A stretch of DNA of 11,241 nt from Methylomarinum sp. (lineage in GTDB: Bacteria > Pseudomonadota > Gammaproteobacteria > Methylococcales > Methylomonadaceae): contig WTAG01000588.1 of NCBI GenBank assembly GCA_013139755.1, forward strand, positions 1 through 11,241, in the 5' to 3' direction. The notes under the pieces were generated by a model. The model ran no database searches. It saw only the letters and a program-made list of their open reading frames with translations, and was not told where the DNA came from. Numbering within the stretch: the stretch's first letter is position 1; each line of letters opens with the position of its first letter. Made by a program: the position numbers and the translations under genes. This document shows, piece after piece, positions 8,478-11,241 of the stretch.

Positions 8478-8840
8478 ATGAAAATTGCAGTAGCAAGCCA
8501 AAATCGAAGAGAAATTACCGATCATACGGGGAGGTGCAGGAAATTCTGGATCTATGAAATAGAAAACGGAACGATTGCAAACAAAGAGTTATTAGAGTTG
8601 GCTAAGGAACAATCTTTTCATGATAGTTCACCTCAAGACCCTTCACCATTAGACGATATTCAGGCTCTTATTGCTGGAGGTATGGGCACAGGTTTAGTGC
8701 GTCGACTTGAAAATATGGGTATTGAACCGTTAATCACAACGGAAACTAATCCCGATAAGGCTGTAGAGGATTACCTGAAGGGAACACTGGTCACCCGACC
8801 GGCTGAACCTCATGAGCATGGTCATAAACATGCCAGGTAA
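8478..8840 (+). CDS. NifX/MTH1175-like protein (dinitrogenase Fe-Mo cofactor-binding family) with His-rich tail
   Basis: A 120-residue protein of the NifX/NafY/NifB-C-terminal family, an RNase H-like alpha/beta fold whose studied members carry iron-sulfur or Fe-Mo cofactor precursors. Family signs are the opening MKIAVASQ, HTGRCRKFWIYEI with Cys20, the IQALIAGGMGTGLVRRLENMGIEPL core and the VEDYLKGTL segment near the end. The C-terminus carries a histidine-rich stretch HEHGHKH, a likely metal ligand. No nitrogenase genes are visible, so it belongs to the wider orphan group found with radical SAM and P-loop proteins in anaerobes and archaea. It follows ahcY by 42 bp with a clear AGGAG 9 nt before its ATG and precedes the radical SAM gene by 12 bp. 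A role in metal or cofactor handling is inferred. Confidence 0.85.
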   Translation: MKIAVASQNRREITDHTGRCRKFWIYEIENGTIANKELLELAKEQSFHDSSPQDPSPLDDIQALIAGGMGTGLVRRLENMGIEPLITTETNPDKAVEDYLKGTLVTRPAEPHEHGHKHAR

Positions 8841-8852
8841 TTCCATGCTGAT

Positions 8853-9815
8853 ATGATTGTTTTCGCACCTGTACCCTCAAGACGCCTCGGTCGCAGTTTA
8901 GGCATCAATAATATTCCACCTAAACACTGCTGCTCTTATTCCTGTATTTATTGTCAGGTGGGGCCGACAAAGGCAACGGAAATAGAGTCTCGTGTATTTT
9001 ATAAGCCGGAACATATTTTCAATGAAGTCAAGACCCGTGTGACAAAACTTAAGGAAAAACAAGAGCCGATTGATTATTTAACTTTTGTACCTGATGGAGA
9101 ACCTACGCTTGATGATAATCTGGGTAAAACGATTGAACTGTTACGTGATCTGGATATTAAAATCGCCATCATCACCAATGGTTCGCTTATCTGGCGAAAA
9201 AATGTCCGGGAAACACTGCAAATGGCAGATTGGGTTTCACTTAAAATAGATAGCGTCAATCAATCACTATGGCAACGAATTAATCAGCCCGATAAACACT
9301 TAAACTTACAGAAAATATTATTGGAAATATTATCTTTTGCTGAAGATTTTGACGGCTTTTTAGCAACTGAAACCATGTTACTCGAAGGACTCAATACCGA
9401 TGACGCAAACATAGCCGAATTGGTGGAATTTTTACAACAACTTGCGCCAAATAAAGCCTATCTGGCTATACCCACACGCCCGACAGCAGAACAAGGAATT
9501 TATGCCCCTGATGCAGATAGTCTCAATCATATTTATCAAACGGTAAACCAAGGCATTCCCGAAGTTGAGCTGCTGCCTGGCTATGAAGGTAACGCATTTG
9601 CTTCCAGCGGTGATCCGGTAAAAGATTTACTGGCTATTACGGCAGTTCACCCTATGAGAAAAGAGGCAGTACAGACCTTGCTGAAAAAGACAAAAACAAA
9701 TTGGGATATTGTTCAAAAACTTATTAAGGAAAACAGACTCCGGGAAACAGAATATAACGGAAATACCTTCTATCTTAGGGCGTATGAGCAAACATTTAAG
9801 TCAAACACTGATTAA
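8853..9815 (+). CDS. radical SAM protein, COG0731-like, with C-terminal winged-helix-like segment
   Basis: A 320-residue protein opening with PVPSRRLGRSLGINNIPPK and the cluster motif CX3CX2C at Cys27, Cys31 and Cys34, which would bind a 4Fe-4S cluster and SAM. VPDGEPTLD near residue 80 matches the glycine-glutamate motif of this family, distantly related to TYW1. About residues 255-320 look like a winged-helix domain (KEAVQTLLKKTKTNWDIVQKLIKENRLRETEYNGNTFYLR). No member function is firmly known to me. It could be a modifying enzyme or a cofactor-maturation partner of the NifX-like protein. The start at 8853 fits the family N-terminus although its SD is weak. It lies 12 bp after the NifX-like gene and 72 bp before feoAB, all on one strand, consistent with one transcript. 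Confidence 0.88.
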   Translation: MIVFAPVPSRRLGRSLGINNIPPKHCCSYSCIYCQVGPTKATEIESRVFYKPEHIFNEVKTRVTKLKEKQEPIDYLTFVPDGEPTLDDNLGKTIELLRDLDIKIAIITNGSLIWRKNVRETLQMADWVSLKIDSVNQSLWQRINQPDKHLNLQKILLEILSFAEDFDGFLATETMLLEGLNTDDANIAELVEFLQQLAPNKAYLAIPTRPTAEQGIYAPDADSLNHIYQTVNQGIPEVELLPGYEGNAFASSGDPVKDLLAITAVHPMRKEAVQTLLKKTKTNWDIVQKLIKENRLRETEYNGNTFYLRAYEQTFKSNTD

Positions 9816-9876
9816 TGCTCCCCACTAATTTTCTGTTCGCAGGGAAAAGATAACAAATGCCAAGATGCAAGATGAT

Positions 9877-9880
9877 GGAG
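9877..9880 (+). promoter_or_regulatory. Shine-Dalgarno deciding the GTG start of feoAB
   Basis: GGAG stands 7 nt before GTG 9888. An in-frame TGA at 9873-9875 closes the frame just upstream. The overlapping ATG at 9886 opens only a 5-codon frame, so the GTG is the likely start. Confidence 0.65.
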
Positions 9881-9887
9881 ATTTAAT

Positions 9888-11241
9888 GTGTGGATTAGTT
9901 TAAAAGAGATGCATGTCGGCGACACCGGCCGTGTCGTAGAATTTGACAAAAGCTTCCTGCCTTACCGGCAAAAGATGCTGGCAATGGGACTGACACCGGG
10001 AACAGAGTTTACTGTTATTCGTATTGCACCTTTAGGTGACCCGGTAGTGATTCGGGTGCGCGGCACCGATCTTAGTTTGCGCCAAAATGAAGTCGCTGCA
10101 ATACGGATAGAACGTTTGCAGCGTCAGCCTGCAACTCGGAAAGTTGATTCATTCAAGGAAGAAGTGACAGTCGCGGTGATCGGCAACCCCAATTGCGGCA
10201 AAACCACTTTATTCAACGGCCTGACGGGTTCCAGACAACATGTCGGGAATTGGGCCGGAGTCACGGTAGAACAGAAAATCGGACAGTATCGTTATGATAA
10301 TAAAGTGATCAAAGTCGTCGATTTACCTGGCATCTACAGTCTTGATGTGAATGAGCATTCAACATCGCTGGATGAAAAAATAGCGAGAGATTTTATTCTA
10401 TCGCAACAGGCCGACTTGATTATCAATATCGTTGATACCACTCACCTTGAGCATAATCTATATCTCACCACACAATTACTGGAAATGCGTATCCCTGTAC
10501 TGGTTGTGCTTAATAATATGGATGATGCAACCGGCCGGGATATCAAGATAGATAGTGATGAAATAGCCCGGCGACTGATGTGTCCACTGGTGTCTTTAGT
10601 CGCAACACAAACACAGGATGTAAATGCACTTAAGTCAACGATAAACCAGTTGGCGGAAATCAGAGATCTTTCTTCTACTCCGGTGAAATACCCGGAAGAA
10701 ATTGAAGCCGCAATTAATCAGCTAACGCCTCTACTTGAAAAACAATTGAAAAATAAATCGATTAACCCACAATGGATAGCCGTCAAATTACTGGAAAAAG
10801 ATGGTTTTGCCATCAGTCTGTCGGATGATGTCCTACAACAGGCTGCTCATGATTGTTATCAAACTATCGAAACCAATACCGGAGAAGAGGCCGATATTTT
10901 AATCGTCGATAGTCGCTATAGTTTTATCAATACTTTGACCCGAGATACACTGACACAACAATCTGAACTAGGTAAAAAATTATCCGATAGCATAGACAAA
11001 GTTGTGTTAAACCGTTTTCTAAGCATTCCTATCTTCTTCGGTGTCATGTATTTGATGTTTACCTTTACCATCAAATTAGGTCGGGCTTTCAAACCTTTCT
11101 TTATTAACTTTGCGCAGGCTGTTTTTGTCGATGGTACCGAAGATTTGCTAGGCTTATTGGATAGTCCACAGTGGTTTATTACCCTGCTTTCCGGCGGTGT
11201 GGGCAATGGTATCCGTGAAGTGCTGGCCTTTGTACCGATTC
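9888..11241 (+). CDS. feoB: FeoA-FeoB fusion, ferrous iron transporter (3' end outside window)
   Basis: The first 451 residues are visible and the frame is open at the right edge. Residues 1-77 form a FeoA domain (MLAMGLTPGTEFTVIRIAPLG, LSLRQNEVAAIRIE). A short linker leads to a FeoB GTPase domain with canonical motifs: G1 GNPNCGKT at 99-106, switch I Thr126 in GNWAGVTVE, G3 DLPG at 145-148 and G4 NNMD at 209-212, with the G5 region VATQT. The spacer ends in DSRYSFI, then IDKVVLNRFLSIPIF begins the membrane part, very similar to E. coli-type FeoB. It would be an inner-membrane Fe(II) importer with its regulator fused on. Unlike the FeoB at the left of the window its P-loop is intact. It is the last visible gene of the ahcY/NifX-like/radical SAM operon, with no terminator in the 72-bp gap before it. 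A full-length fusion would be about 850 residues. Confidence 0.93.
   Translation, partial: MWISLKEMHVGDTGRVVEFDKSFLPYRQKMLAMGLTPGTEFTVIRIAPLGDPVVIRVRGTDLSLRQNEVAAIRIERLQRQPATRKVDSFKEEVTVAVIGNPNCGKTTLFNGLTGSRQHVGNWAGVTVEQKIGQYRYDNKVIKVVDLPGIYSLDVNEHSTSLDEKIARDFILSQQADLIINIVDTTHLEHNLYLTTQLLEMRIPVLVVLNNMDDATGRDIKIDSDEIARRLMCPLVSLVATQTQDVNALKSTINQLAEIRDLSSTPVKYPEEIEAAINQLTPLLEKQLKNKSINPQWIAVKLLEKDGFAISLSDDVLQQAAHDCYQTIETNTGEEADILIVDSRYSFINTLTRDTLTQQSELGKKLSDSIDKVVLNRFLSIPIFFGVMYLMFTFTIKLGRAFKPFFINFAQAVFVDGTEDLLGLLDSPQWFITLLSGGVGNGIREVLAFVPI

Noticed and set aside
9857..9886. 9-codon ORF ending 1 bp before the feoAB GTG
   Set aside because: Could be another leader ORF, but feoAB has a good SD and no hairpin over its start, so coupling is not needed and chance is likely.
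10916..11206. Minus-strand frame of 96 codons at the right end
   Set aside because: Lies fully antisense to the conserved FeoB membrane region and shows no recognisable domain.

Overview
The window is a dense metal-homeostasis and SAM/thiol-metabolism region from a Gram-negative bacterium, most likely a proteobacterium. The partial FeoAB at the right edge resembles gammaproteobacterial FeoB. Many of the other genes are of types I associate with anaerobes and archaea: a short (archaeal/Thermotoga-type) S-adenosylhomocysteinase, a COG0731-type radical SAM protein, a NifX/MTH1175-like protein, a Geobacter-like FeoA-FeoB pair and a CoA-disulfide reductase-rhodanese fusion. This mixture suggests an anaerobic or sulfur/methane-associated gammaproteobacterium with acquired genes. 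The lineage is an inference and cannot be fixed from this window. Coding regions are moderate in GC and the intergenic regions are markedly AT-rich.

Left half, all minus strand. From the middle leftwards there is a two-gene ABC importer operon (znuC-like ATPase 6928-6230, znuB-like permease 6226-5456) that ends in a hairpin plus T-run terminator at 5446-5409. Next come the CoA-disulfide reductase/rhodanese fusion (5260-3530, TTG start with a strong SD) and a class I SAM methyltransferase (3469-2813). After a short AT-rich promoter region follow a 43-codon Cys-containing ORF (2714-2583), a tandem two-domain FeoA (2586-2110) and a complete FeoB (2126-114). The last three overlap one another (ATGA, then 17 bp), so they look translationally coupled.

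Right half, all plus strand. From the 241-bp divergent intergenic region (6929-7169) runs a probable operon: a 14-codon leader ORF (7129-7173) whose stop overlaps the start of the SAH hydrolase gene (7170-8435), a NifX-like protein with a His-rich tail (8478-8840), a radical SAM protein (8853-9815) and a FeoA-FeoB fusion (9888 to beyond the window end).

How it may fit together: two different Fe(II) importers bracket the region and a zinc/manganese-type ABC importer sits between them. The SAH hydrolase would clear SAH made by methyltransferases. The NifX-like and radical SAM proteins suggest a small metal-cofactor or modification module that needs iron and SAM. The most notable small-scale observations are the leader ORF with a hairpin over the SAH hydrolase start codon, the cysteine mini-ORF coupled to feoA, and a FeoB with an altered P-loop.
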